Source: an uncultured bacterium
GTDB lineage: Bacteria; Bacillota_I; Bacilli_A; RFN20; CAG-826
Direction of reading: 5' to 3'
DNA length: 50,818 bases
NCBI GenBank assembly: GCA_949292105.1
Contig: CASEYK010000017.1
Coordinates: 1 to 50,818, forward strand
Notes under the pieces: generated by a model
Seen by the model: the letters and a program-made list of their open reading frames with translations, nothing else
Told to the model about the DNA's origin: nothing
Database searches by the model: none
Part shown: positions 8,398 to 15,086 of the stretch, piece after piece
Position numbering within the stretch: the first letter of the stretch is position 1
How the letters are laid out: each line of letters begins with the position of its first letter
Position numbers and translations under genes: made by a program

Positions 8398-8727
8398 TTA
8401 GAAGCTTCCTTCGTAACTTTCAAGAGGAATAACAAACATTCCGCCTCGGCAACGAGTAAAGTGTTTAGTCGATTCACGAATAATGTTCTGAACATCCTCG
8501 ACTTGATTTTCTTCGGCGACGATATAAAGCGTTGTATTGTTTTCAAATTTGCCATGTTCAAAAAGTGACAAATTGACAAACATTGGAACTTCCCCATCGT
8601 TTTCTAAAGTGTGTTTTAAAGAAGTGGAAGGAATAACAGTGCCGTTATATCCCATTTTTGATAATTTCATCAATGTTTCTTCAGCGGCGTGACTATTTTC
8701 CAACACTGCAAATATTAAATGTTTCAT
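8398..8727 (-). CDS. PII-like signalling protein (DarA/PstA-like size and C-terminus)
   Basis: A 109-residue soluble protein with a ferredoxin-like pattern. It starts MKHLIFAVLENSHAAEETLM and has an NTTLYIVAEENQVEDVQNII segment and a GGMFVIPLESYEGSF end. These resemble the NTTFMIGVED strand-helix and the VFVLPVDEF end of the c-di-AMP-binding PII-like protein DarA/PstA, which also has 109 residues. The middle, corresponding to the ligand loops, differs and lacks the TGGFL motif, so the ligand is unknown. The ATG at 8727 follows GAGG at 9 nt; the upstream frame extension to 8892 overlaps the promoter and is not used. It is co-transcribed with the antiporter. Family assignment by eye is moderate. 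Confidence 0.65.
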   Translation of the reverse strand: MKHLIFAVLENSHAAEETLMKLSKMGYNGTVIPSTSLKHTLENDGEVPMFVNLSLFEHGKFENNTTLYIVAEENQVEDVQNIIRESTKHFTRCRGGMFVIPLESYEGSF

Positions 8728-8758
8728 GGACCTCAACCTCGGTTTCTTTTCTTCGTTT

Positions 8759-8786
8759 ATTATATGACTTTTTTGTTGTTTTACAA
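8759..8786 (-). promoter_or_regulatory. Promoter of the PII-like/antiporter operon
   Basis: On the minus strand TTGTAA (8781-8786) and TATAAT (8759-8764) are separated by 16 bp. The predicted start is about 20 nt upstream of the ATG at 8727. The short TTGT/ACAA inverted repeat over the -35 could be fortuitous. Confidence 0.6.
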
Positions 8787-8859
8787 CAATATTTGCTGAT
8801 ATAAAGTTAGCGTTGGACTTGCATTTTGTCTTGAAAACAGCAATAATATTAACACACAT

Positions 8860-9252
8860 GGGGTCGAAATGGATTCGACGGGAACCAATCATGCTTTAAC
8901 GGCAGTCGAGCGATGACGTAATCATCAACAAAAAATAACTGACAACAGTTATATGAGAAGCACTCCTCGTGCTTCACAATTGGTTGCTGCTTAATTAGCT
9001 CCTAATATTTGGATCTAGCGGATATCGCTAGGCAACCCATCCTCCAAGGTTTAGTCTCTCACGCTTGGTCAGGGTGTCATAACAAGAGAATAAGCGCCTT
9101 ATTTTGATTAGAATGGGCGACGAAAAAATTAAATCTCGCTCTCTTGCTTTGATGAAGTAGATGCTGGAGAGTTAAAAATCAATTTCATCTAAACTGTAGA
9201 TGTTATTGTTGGATTGTTCTCGGACGCGGTTTCGATACCGCCGGCTCCACCA
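8860..9252 (+). ncRNA. ssrA: Transfer-messenger RNA (tmRNA)
   Basis: tmRNA rescues stalled ribosomes and tags nascent proteins for degradation. The 5' end GGGGTCGAAATGGATTCGAC and the 3' end GCGGTTTCGATACCGCC, then GGCTCCACCA with encoded CCA, form the tRNA-like domain. The tag frame most likely resumes at GAC 8941 and ends at TAA 8992-8994, encoding DNSYMRSTPRASQLVAA after the tRNA-borne Ala. The terminal LVAA fits the usual -ALAA/-LVAA end, although the tag is longer and more basic than most. GAAGCAC/GTGCTTC within the frame forms a hairpin. A TAATAT at 8844-8849 is placed correctly for initiation at 8860. The length of 393 nt is normal. Confidence 0.96.
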
Positions 9253-9262
9253 AACGATTATT

Positions 9263-9287
9263 ACACCCAATTATGGGTGTTTTTTTG
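9263..9287 (+). terminator. Intrinsic terminator of ssrA
   Basis: ACACCCA (9263-9269) and TGGGTGT (9274-9280) form a 7-bp stem with a 4-nt loop followed by seven T residues, 10 nt after the tmRNA CCA end. Confidence 0.92.
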
Positions 9288-9351
9288 TTAAAAATATGGT
9301 ATCTTACTATCGCTCGCAGTTTGCGATTATAATAACAAAAGGAGATTAAAT

Positions 9352-10212
9352 ATGAAAATTGCATTAAGTACCGAGAGCACAGTCGATCTGACTGAAGAAA
9401 TTGTTAAAGAAAATGACATTCACATTTTACCCGGCACCGTTATTTTAGGCGATAAGACCTATCTTGATGGCGTTGACATTAATCCGCTTCAAATTTTTGA
9501 ATATGTCGACCAAAATAAAATTTTGCCAAAAACAGCCGCTATCAATGTTTATCAATTTGAAGAATATTTCACAGGTCTTTTAAAAGATCATGATGCTGTT
9601 ATTCATGTTTGCTTATCGAGCGGTATTTCTTCGACATGCGCTAACGCCATTGCTGCGTCACAAACCGATGGATTAAAAGGCAAAGTATTCGTTGTCGATT
9701 CTAAATCACTCTCAACCGGCATTGCTCTTCTCGTTTTATACGCTAGAAAACTTATCAATCAAGGGTTAGACGTTTCTGAAGTTTATGAGAAAGTTGTCAA
9801 AAGAGTACCATATGTTCAAGCTAGTTTTGTCATTAACACTATTGATTATCTTTACAAAGGTGGGCGCTGTTCAGGTGTTGCGGCTTTTGCTGCTGCTGTT
9901 TTCCGCATTAAACCTCAAATTATTGTTGACGGCGGGAAAATGCATCCAGGAAAGAAATATTCTGGACGCGGTGTTGCGGTTGTGAAAAAGTATTGTGAAG
10001 ATACATTAGCTGAATTTAAGAATCCTGATTTGTCAATTGGGTTTGTTACTCATTCTCACGCTGCACCAGAAATGGTTGAAGTGGCAATGGAAGCTATGAA
10101 AAAAAGAGGATTCAAGAAGATATATGAAACGACTGCGGGATGTACTATCTCATCACACTGTGGTCCCAAAACACTTGGTATTCTCTATATCAATGATGGT
10201 GGGGATAATTAA
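9352..10212 (+). CDS. DegV family fatty-acid-binding protein
   Basis: DegV/FakB proteins bind a fatty acid and present it to the kinase FakA for phosphorylation and phospholipid synthesis. The 286-residue product begins MKIALSTESTVDLTEEI, matching the family (TDSxxDL). It has an HVCLSSGISSTCANA segment with the conserved SSGxS and a later SFVINTIDYLYKGGRCSG segment. It is soluble. AAAGGAG precedes the ATG, and TATAAT at 9328-9333 is the likely -10. No fakA gene is in the window. The gene is monocistronic and ends 3 nt from a convergent XRE gene, with a terminator inside that gene. Confidence 0.92.
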   Translation: MKIALSTESTVDLTEEIVKENDIHILPGTVILGDKTYLDGVDINPLQIFEYVDQNKILPKTAAINVYQFEEYFTGLLKDHDAVIHVCLSSGISSTCANAIAASQTDGLKGKVFVVDSKSLSTGIALLVLYARKLINQGLDVSEVYEKVVKRVPYVQASFVINTIDYLYKGGRCSGVAAFAAAVFRIKPQIIVDGGKMHPGKKYSGRGVAVVKKYCEDTLAEFKNPDLSIGFVTHSHAAPEMVEVAMEAMKKRGFKKIYETTAGCTISSHCGPKTLGILYINDGGDN

Positions 10213-10215
10213 TTT

Positions 10216-10911
10216 TTATTCTTCACTTTGGTTATTCGAATCAGTTTTAGAGGTTTCTACTTTTGAAGCCTCTTTTCTTTTCTTCATATTTTGAAGTAGT
10301 TTTGCAGTGAATGATTTAAATGACCATTTGAGTAAAAACCATAGGAAAGCTAACACTTGAAGCGGGACGACGATAATGAAAATCAAAAATAAATACGTAG
10401 ATGGGGCATACATCACCCACGGGATATAAATCGATGTAGCGGCGCACCACATTAATCCAGATACGGATATAAATGACCAAAATCGCTGTTTATATAAATT
10501 GGCAAAAACGAGGCAAATGATAAAAGTTGGAATAGTGGCAAAAATAAAAACCAACCAACTGTCTGATAATTGTCCGTTAGAAAAAATCATCAAGAATGCG
10601 TATATTATAGACGCGACCAACCAAACTAAACCGACGGATAGTAAAACGATGAGCAATCTCTTTTTTGTCACTGGGGGGTAATATTTTTTTGGCTTTTCGC
10701 GGAAAAAATCATTGATGGTAATGCCATAGAAATCAGCGAGTGTTTTCAAGACAAAGATATCAGGAAAACTTTCTCCTCTTTCCCATTTTGAGATTGTTTT
10801 ATCTGAATAATTAAATTTTTCAGCAAGTTGAATTTGCGTATATCCATACGCCTTTCGATAATATATTAAGTTGTTAGCAACAATTTCAGGTAGATTCAGC
10901 TCTTTTTTCAT
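10216..10911 (-). CDS. XRE-family transcriptional regulator with C-terminal membrane domain
   Basis: The 231-residue protein has an N-terminal XRE helix-turn-helix (about residues 10-65) with YGYTQIQLAEKFNYSDKTIS and KWERGESFPDI. It is followed by two pairs of predicted membrane helices (about 83-150 and 155-200) and a charged tail. This is a DNA-binding domain tethered to the membrane, as in other Bacillota XRE-plus-TM proteins that sense envelope or lipid signals; the signal here is unknown. An inverted repeat 18 nt upstream (10929-10949) suggests autoregulation. Only a weak GAAG-type SD is present. Confidence 0.85.
   Translation of the reverse strand: MKKELNLPEIVANNLIYYRKAYGYTQIQLAEKFNYSDKTISKWERGESFPDIFVLKTLADFYGITINDFFREKPKKYYPPVTKKRLLIVLLSVGLVWLVASIIYAFLMIFSNGQLSDSWLVFIFATIPTFIICLVFANLYKQRFWSFISVSGLMWCAATSIYIPWVMYAPSTYLFLIFIIVVPLQVLAFLWFLLKWSFKSFTAKLLQNMKKRKEASKVETSKTDSNNQSEE
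10250..10280 (+). terminator. degV terminator embedded in the convergent XRE gene
   Basis: GAGGTTTC (10250-10257) pairs with GAAGCCTC (10265-10272), including one G-T pair, across a 7-nt loop and is followed by TTTTCTTTTC. It lies 38 nt past the degV stop and inside the 3' coding end of the XRE gene on the other strand. Confidence 0.65.
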
Positions 10912-10928
10912 TTTTCTTCAACCTTGTC

Positions 10929-10949
10929 TTATTTGATATTACCAAATAA
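10929..10949. promoter_or_regulatory. Putative operator of the XRE regulator
   Basis: TTATTTG (10929-10935) and CAAATAA (10943-10949) form a perfect 7-bp inverted repeat with a 7-bp spacer, 18 bp upstream of the XRE start codon. The symmetry and position fit an autorepressor site, but AT-rich sequence makes chance symmetry possible. Confidence 0.4.
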
Positions 10950-11073
10950 ATAAAAAAAACAAAACTTGATAATTTGAATATTTATCTCTACATTGTCCAA
11001 AAATTATTCATTTTTTAATTTTATTAGTGCGAAGTTATGGTAAAGTAATGGAAAGTTGGAGAGGAAGAATAAT

Positions 11074-11229
11074 ATGTCGCACGAGAAGAAAAAACATGAC
11101 ATCTTTAAAGATGACTTGACATATAAAGAAGCAGAAATGTTTGCTAAAGCATATTTAACAGGCGAAAGCGAAGAAGAATATAATTTGCTCAATGTTCAAA
11201 GCCTCTCTGAAGATACACCAAATTCATAA
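11074..11229 (+). CDS. Small acidic protein, 51 residues
   Basis: A complete short frame starts MSHEKKKHDIFKDDLTYKEA and ends EDTPNS. It is preceded by GGAGAGGAAG (11058-11067) at a suitable distance and by an extended -10-like TATGGTAAAGT, and is followed 7 nt after the stop by a strong terminator. These flanks make it a convincing independent gene despite its size. The product is hydrophilic and highly charged, with a run of Glu at the centre. I do not recognise a family. Confidence 0.68.
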   Translation: MSHEKKKHDIFKDDLTYKEAEMFAKAYLTGESEEEYNLLNVQSLSEDTPNS

Positions 11230-11236
11230 AACTAAG

Positions 11237-11256
11237 ACCGCCGATTGGCGGTTTTA
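11237..11256 (+). terminator. Intrinsic terminator
   Basis: ACCGCC (11237-11242) and GGCGGT (11247-11252) form a 6-bp GC-rich stem with a GATT loop, followed by TTTAATTT. It ends the small gene at 11074-11229. Confidence 0.82.
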
Positions 11257-11313
11257 ATTTGGATAGTGCAATCGCGTTTATCATTTTGTAAAATAACTTT
11301 ATTGGAATTTGAT

Positions 11314-12720
11314 ATGTCAACTGAAGAAAAAGAAGATCTTAAGCAGAAATCTGCCAAAATTAATGATCGTTTAAGCGTTGTGGCTTTTCTTTCGCTTGAA
11401 GTGTTAGCCTTAACTGCTTTCACATTCACTGGATCGATTTTGACTTACGCTATCTTGGGCGTCGCGCTTTTTCTTGGTGTTATTATTTCTTCTTTTCATG
11501 AAATTAAAAAGGATGGTTTATTGACATCCATCTATTTTTTCATACCCCTTTTCATTTATTCGTTAATGCTCGCTGTTTCTCATTTTAGCGATTCTTCTTT
11601 CTCTCTTTTTGAAAGAATATTTATTCCATTTACGCTTGTCGCTTTTTCTGGATGCGGATATTATTTCCGTTACTTTAAAGCAGTTAAATTAACTACAATT
11701 TTTACTGTTATTTATTCTGCATTAGCGCTTTATACATTGATAGGCTTTGCCTACTCAATGATTCAATTTGCCCCTTTCTATCCTTTTATTTATAACAATT
11801 CTTATTTTTATTACAACGGTCGCCCATCGAGTGTCGCCATCGGTGACATGGCTTATTCTTTAATGGGCTTTAGTATGTATGAAGTCAGCATTGAATATTT
11901 TATTCTTTTCCCGTCGCTACTTCTCACATCGGTCATCGCTTTGTTTTATATTTCACCTAAATCCCAGACGAGAACGTTCGTGCTTTATTGCGTTTTCACA
12001 TTTATTGCTGTTTTAGCTCTTATGTTTATGAGCAATGTTTACACTCTTCTCACTAGTATTGCTATTGTTGTATTAATCGCTCTTGTACTGTGTTATGGCA
12101 AATTAAAATTGAAATATAAACCAATTGTTATAGTTTTGTATGTCGTTGGCGCGATATTTGGGCTATGGCTGTTATCTTTGTTCATTCTTTCACAATCTGA
12201 ACTAACATACCTCAATCCAGTTCGAGACTTTGTTTCATCCATTCCTTTTGTCGGTAAAATTATGCTGTTAGGGCGTTATCGAGTTATTTTAGATGGCTTG
12301 TTCACAAGTTCTAAAATATTTGGTTTTACTATTAATGCTGGTACTAATTTGAGCAACTCTTGGCTTTTTGACAGTGCGATGATGAGCGGCTTATTTGGCT
12401 TCGTTGCCCTTTTGGTGTTTGTGGTTTTTGCTATTGTTACACTCTTAAGGTTTTTTGCTCTATCTAAAGAAACGGTTATGAACAAGTCCTTACTCCTTGC
12501 TTTTGTCTTTACTTTTATTGGATACACACTTATCAATGGTGATAACACTCCATATGTAAACTATGCCAATGTGTTTCCGGTTTGGGTAAATGGCCCAGGT
12601 TTGATTGCTTTATTTTTAATTGGCTATGCCACTGTTGAGGGGTATTTATTTAGTAAGCACAAGGAAGTCGAAGAAAAGCCAGTAGTGGAGGTAAATGAAT
12701 ATGAAAAAACAATCGATTAA
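11314..12720 (+). CDS. Polytopic membrane protein, possibly O-antigen ligase/polymerase-like
   Basis: A 468-residue protein with about 11-12 membrane helices and a large loop in the middle (YFYYNGRPSSVAIGD region). The helix density and long periplasm-side loop are reminiscent of Wzy/WaaL-type polymerases and ligases, and other polysaccharide genes occur in the window, but no diagnostic motif is visible, so this is only a suggestion. The open frame begins at 11245, inside the preceding terminator. The ATG at 11314 gives a normal cytoplasmic N-terminus, MSTEEKEDLKQK. The SD is weak (GGA). It overlaps the next gene by 20 nt, indicating an operon with a lipoprotein. Confidence 0.7.
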   Translation: MSTEEKEDLKQKSAKINDRLSVVAFLSLEVLALTAFTFTGSILTYAILGVALFLGVIISSFHEIKKDGLLTSIYFFIPLFIYSLMLAVSHFSDSSFSLFERIFIPFTLVAFSGCGYYFRYFKAVKLTTIFTVIYSALALYTLIGFAYSMIQFAPFYPFIYNNSYFYYNGRPSSVAIGDMAYSLMGFSMYEVSIEYFILFPSLLLTSVIALFYISPKSQTRTFVLYCVFTFIAVLALMFMSNVYTLLTSIAIVVLIALVLCYGKLKLKYKPIVIVLYVVGAIFGLWLLSLFILSQSELTYLNPVRDFVSSIPFVGKIMLLGRYRVILDGLFTSSKIFGFTINAGTNLSNSWLFDSAMMSGLFGFVALLVFVVFAIVTLLRFFALSKETVMNKSLLLAFVFTFIGYTLINGDNTPYVNYANVFPVWVNGPGLIALFLIGYATVEGYLFSKHKEVEEKPVVEVNEYEKTID

Positions 12721-13600
12721 ATTCGCTTTGCTTTTCATCACCCCATTATGCTGTGCATCCTGCAGTTTGCTGCTCGATGAAACATATGCTGGCAACGCTT
12801 ATAATTCACCCGTTTTTGCTGAAAATTACTATAAGACTTGGGATGAGCGCATCGATGAACAAAGTGATAAGTATATCGTAAGTAGCGAAACACAAGTAAC
12901 TTTAGATGAAAGCGAAGACAAAGTATTTACTAGCTATTATTCGCTCGGCTCGACACAAACCGTTTCATCCAATCTTTATTTATTAGATAGCCAAACTTCT
13001 AGCCTCAAATATAGCGATGATAATTCAACAGGACTCGATGATTCTAATTTGTATGGCGTGGCTTATGGCGAAACAAGAAAAATGAGTAGAATCGATGATA
13101 GTTTTAGATATGGTTATTTATCTAAATTATTTGATGGTCAAATGTTTTGCGAAGGGCGTTATCAATTGGCTCGAGTTCAAATCGATACTCAAGGTTTTGG
13201 ACATATGTTTTCAAAAGAACTAAAGGATTATACTGCCAGCACTTATTTTGCCCTTAATTTTAAAGCCGCGGTTGATTATACCAATCCTGAGACGCCAGCA
13301 TCTACTCATACTTCTGATATCGATTTGCACATTTCTTTCTACACTAGAAATACTGACAATTCGCTAAACAAACAAACCGCTACATATCGCATAGAATCTA
13401 TTCCAACCAACGCTTCAGAAAGTCACTCTAGTTCGTGCTATACATTCTTTGGATTTTCATTAGCTAAATTCAATATATCTCGCCTGTGTGGCATTTCAAT
13501 TGAATATACCCTATTGCGTGACGAATATGCAGAAAATTATGGGTTAGATTATTCGTTAATGCTTTATGAAATGATGATTCCGTTTACGACTTGGTATTAA
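12701..13600 (+). CDS. Lipoprotein of unknown function
   Basis: A 299-residue protein with a lipoprotein signal: MKKQSIKFALLFITPLCC followed by the lipobox C-A-S-C with Cys21 as the predicted lipidation site. The mature part is rich in Ser, Thr and Tyr and hydrophilic, so it should be anchored outside the membrane. Two ATGs lie close together (12695 and 12701); GGAGGT at 12687-12692 is 8 nt from the second, which I chose. It overlaps the upstream membrane-protein gene by 20 nt and is probably translated with it. No domain is recognised. Confidence 0.8.
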   Translation: MKKQSIKFALLFITPLCCASCSLLLDETYAGNAYNSPVFAENYYKTWDERIDEQSDKYIVSSETQVTLDESEDKVFTSYYSLGSTQTVSSNLYLLDSQTSSLKYSDDNSTGLDDSNLYGVAYGETRKMSRIDDSFRYGYLSKLFDGQMFCEGRYQLARVQIDTQGFGHMFSKELKDYTASTYFALNFKAAVDYTNPETPASTHTSDIDLHISFYTRNTDNSLNKQTATYRIESIPTNASESHSSSCYTFFGFSLAKFNISRLCGISIEYTLLRDEYAENYGLDYSLMLYEMMIPFTTWY

Positions 13601-14501
13601 TATACTGATCAATGTTTAACCATTCACCCATTTCAAAATCACATTTATCGTCATCGAGTATCAATGTTCCTTTCGCTGGCGTAAATGTCATCTCTGAAAA
13701 ATAGATTTTACCATCAATGTTATATAAATCCACTCGAACGAATGAGAAAGGCTTGGCTAATGCTTCGCTCATTTTTACCATATCATCCCAATGTTTTGGC
13801 TTTTGAAGAGGATAGTCAGTCTTTTTCCAGCCATTGAACTGTGATCCGTCAAATGGCGTCCAATCGATATAGTAGTTGTTGTAGCGGATATCAACGCCTC
13901 GGGATGTGACAACGTACATCGATTTTGCTTTGCCGTTAAAAACATGAATTTTATATTCGGTTGGCAATTTATTATTTTCTAACAAAAATTCTTCAATAAT
14001 TATTTGTGGTTTAATTGGTGAGTAGTGCAACTCAACTGTCTTTTTACCATAATTCGTTTTGAGCCACTTATTGAACATCTTTTTTAGTTTGGGATAGTCG
14101 ATTTGTCTTTTATCTCGACACAAATAGTTAAAAGCGCAAGCATGTGAACATTTCATGACAAAAGTTGATGGCAATGCATCAAAATCAATATCTTCAAAAC
14201 GATCGAAAATCCCATATATTTTGATTAAATTCTTTTCAAAACCGGCATTTTTTACATAATTTCGCACTGTTACTCTGCCAGCACACTGGCTGACTAAAGG
14301 AGTCTTAGGATAAACAAACAAGCGCAAATACTGAAGCTTTTCTGTATATCGAACAGGCGGATTTAAATGCAGTTTATGGCCAGTAATATACCGGTACTGC
14401 CATTTCACATAAGCGGTTTTAGAAAAACATTTAACGATGTTTCTGACGGATACCGCAAAAAAACGTTTTACTTTATTTTCTTTTAAATTTGGATTTGCCA
14501 T
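13584..14501 (-). CDS. TupA-like ATP-grasp protein
   Basis: A 305-residue soluble protein of the TupA-like ATP-grasp family, named for teichuronopeptide biosynthesis. Visible family segments are HLNPPVRYTEKLQYLRLF at about 43-60, FVMKCSHACAFN, the charged EYKIHVFNGKAK strand, and the metal/ATP-binding end FSFVRVDLYNIDGKIYFSEM followed by TFTPAKG. Such enzymes ligate amino acids to sugars or peptides in surface polymers; the substrate is unknown. The 3' end overlaps the convergent lipoprotein gene by 17 nt. The ATG at 14501 has no SD and lies 6 nt from a -10, suggesting a leaderless mRNA. Confidence 0.85.
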   Translation of the reverse strand: MANPNLKENKVKRFFAVSVRNIVKCFSKTAYVKWQYRYITGHKLHLNPPVRYTEKLQYLRLFVYPKTPLVSQCAGRVTVRNYVKNAGFEKNLIKIYGIFDRFEDIDFDALPSTFVMKCSHACAFNYLCRDKRQIDYPKLKKMFNKWLKTNYGKKTVELHYSPIKPQIIIEEFLLENNKLPTEYKIHVFNGKAKSMYVVTSRGVDIRYNNYYIDWTPFDGSQFNGWKKTDYPLQKPKHWDDMVKMSEALAKPFSFVRVDLYNIDGKIYFSEMTFTPAKGTLILDDDKCDFEMGEWLNIDQYINTKS

Positions 14502-14507
14502 AACTTA

Positions 14508-14557
14508 ACTATAATCGTTAGTGTTTTATTTTGCTAGTCTATGGTAAAATATGACCT
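14508..14557. promoter_or_regulatory. Divergent promoters for two probably leaderless genes
   Basis: The minus-strand -10 TATAGT (complement of 14508-14513) ends 6 nt before the ATG at 14501. The plus-strand extended -10 TATGGTAAAAT (hexamer 14545-14550) ends 7 nt before the ATG at 14558. Neither start has an SD, and transcription should begin at or next to each ATG. Confidence 0.6.
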
Positions 14558-14932
14558 ATGAAAGACGCTTTCAAGGATTATAAAATTTATGTTGTTGGAG
14601 GTATTTTAGGACTTCTCGGAGTTGGAATTCCTCTTGGCATTTTAGGTATTACATTAATTCCATCATTAAATGTTGCTCCTTTTGACGGATATCTTTATTT
14701 GATGGGCGCAATTATGATTTTTTACTTTTTTGTCGGCTTTATTTGGGGTGACTTAAAAGAAGCTTCTTATCGGCGAAAAGAGAAAAAATGGGATGATAAA
14801 CTCGATGAATCTACAAAAACAATGCTGTGGAAAAGAAGACTCCCTTTTTATCTTGCTGGGCTAATTGTTCTTATCGTTTTCGCTGGTTTTGACATCGCTT
14901 GGGCGGTGACAAATTCTATCCCGCTCATCTGA
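14558..14932 (+). CDS. Small membrane protein, 124 residues
   Basis: Three predicted membrane helices (about 10-33, 43-63 and 96-118), with a charged cytoplasmic segment between the second and third containing EASYRRKEKKWDDKLDES. I do not recognise a family. The start is probably leaderless: extended -10 TATGGTAAAAT, 7 nt gap, then ATG, with no SD. It stands alone between a divergent TupA-like gene and the opp operon. Confidence 0.72.
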   Translation: MKDAFKDYKIYVVGGILGLLGVGIPLGILGITLIPSLNVAPFDGYLYLMGAIMIFYFFVGFIWGDLKEASYRRKEKKWDDKLDESTKTMLWKRRLPFYLAGLIVLIVFAGFDIAWAVTNSIPLI

Positions 14933-14968
14933 TGGATTTCCACTTTTAGTTGATTTATTCTCTTATAC

Positions 14969-14986
14969 ATATATGCTTGCATATAT
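14969..14986. repeat. Inverted repeat upstream of the opp operon
   Basis: ATATATGC and GCATATAT are separated by TT, and no T-run follows, so it is not a plain terminator. It lies about 50 bp upstream of the opp -10 and could bind a regulator or be a remnant. Confidence 0.35.
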
Positions 14987-15036
14987 ATGTTCGCGTGTGA
15001 AAAAACTCTTTGTTTTTTTTATGTTTTGTAGTAAGG

Positions 15037-15058
15037 TATAAACAATCATTCATGATTG
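15037..15058 (+). promoter_or_regulatory. opp promoter -10 with an operator-like palindrome
   Basis: TATAAA (15037-15042) is the likely -10. It is immediately followed by CAATCAT-TC-ATGATTG (15043-15058), a perfect 7-bp inverted repeat covering the expected start of transcription. A repressor bound here would block initiation. The -35 is weak (T-rich). Confidence 0.5.
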
Positions 15059-15086
15059 AAAATTTTTTCAAAGGAGGAAACAAAAA

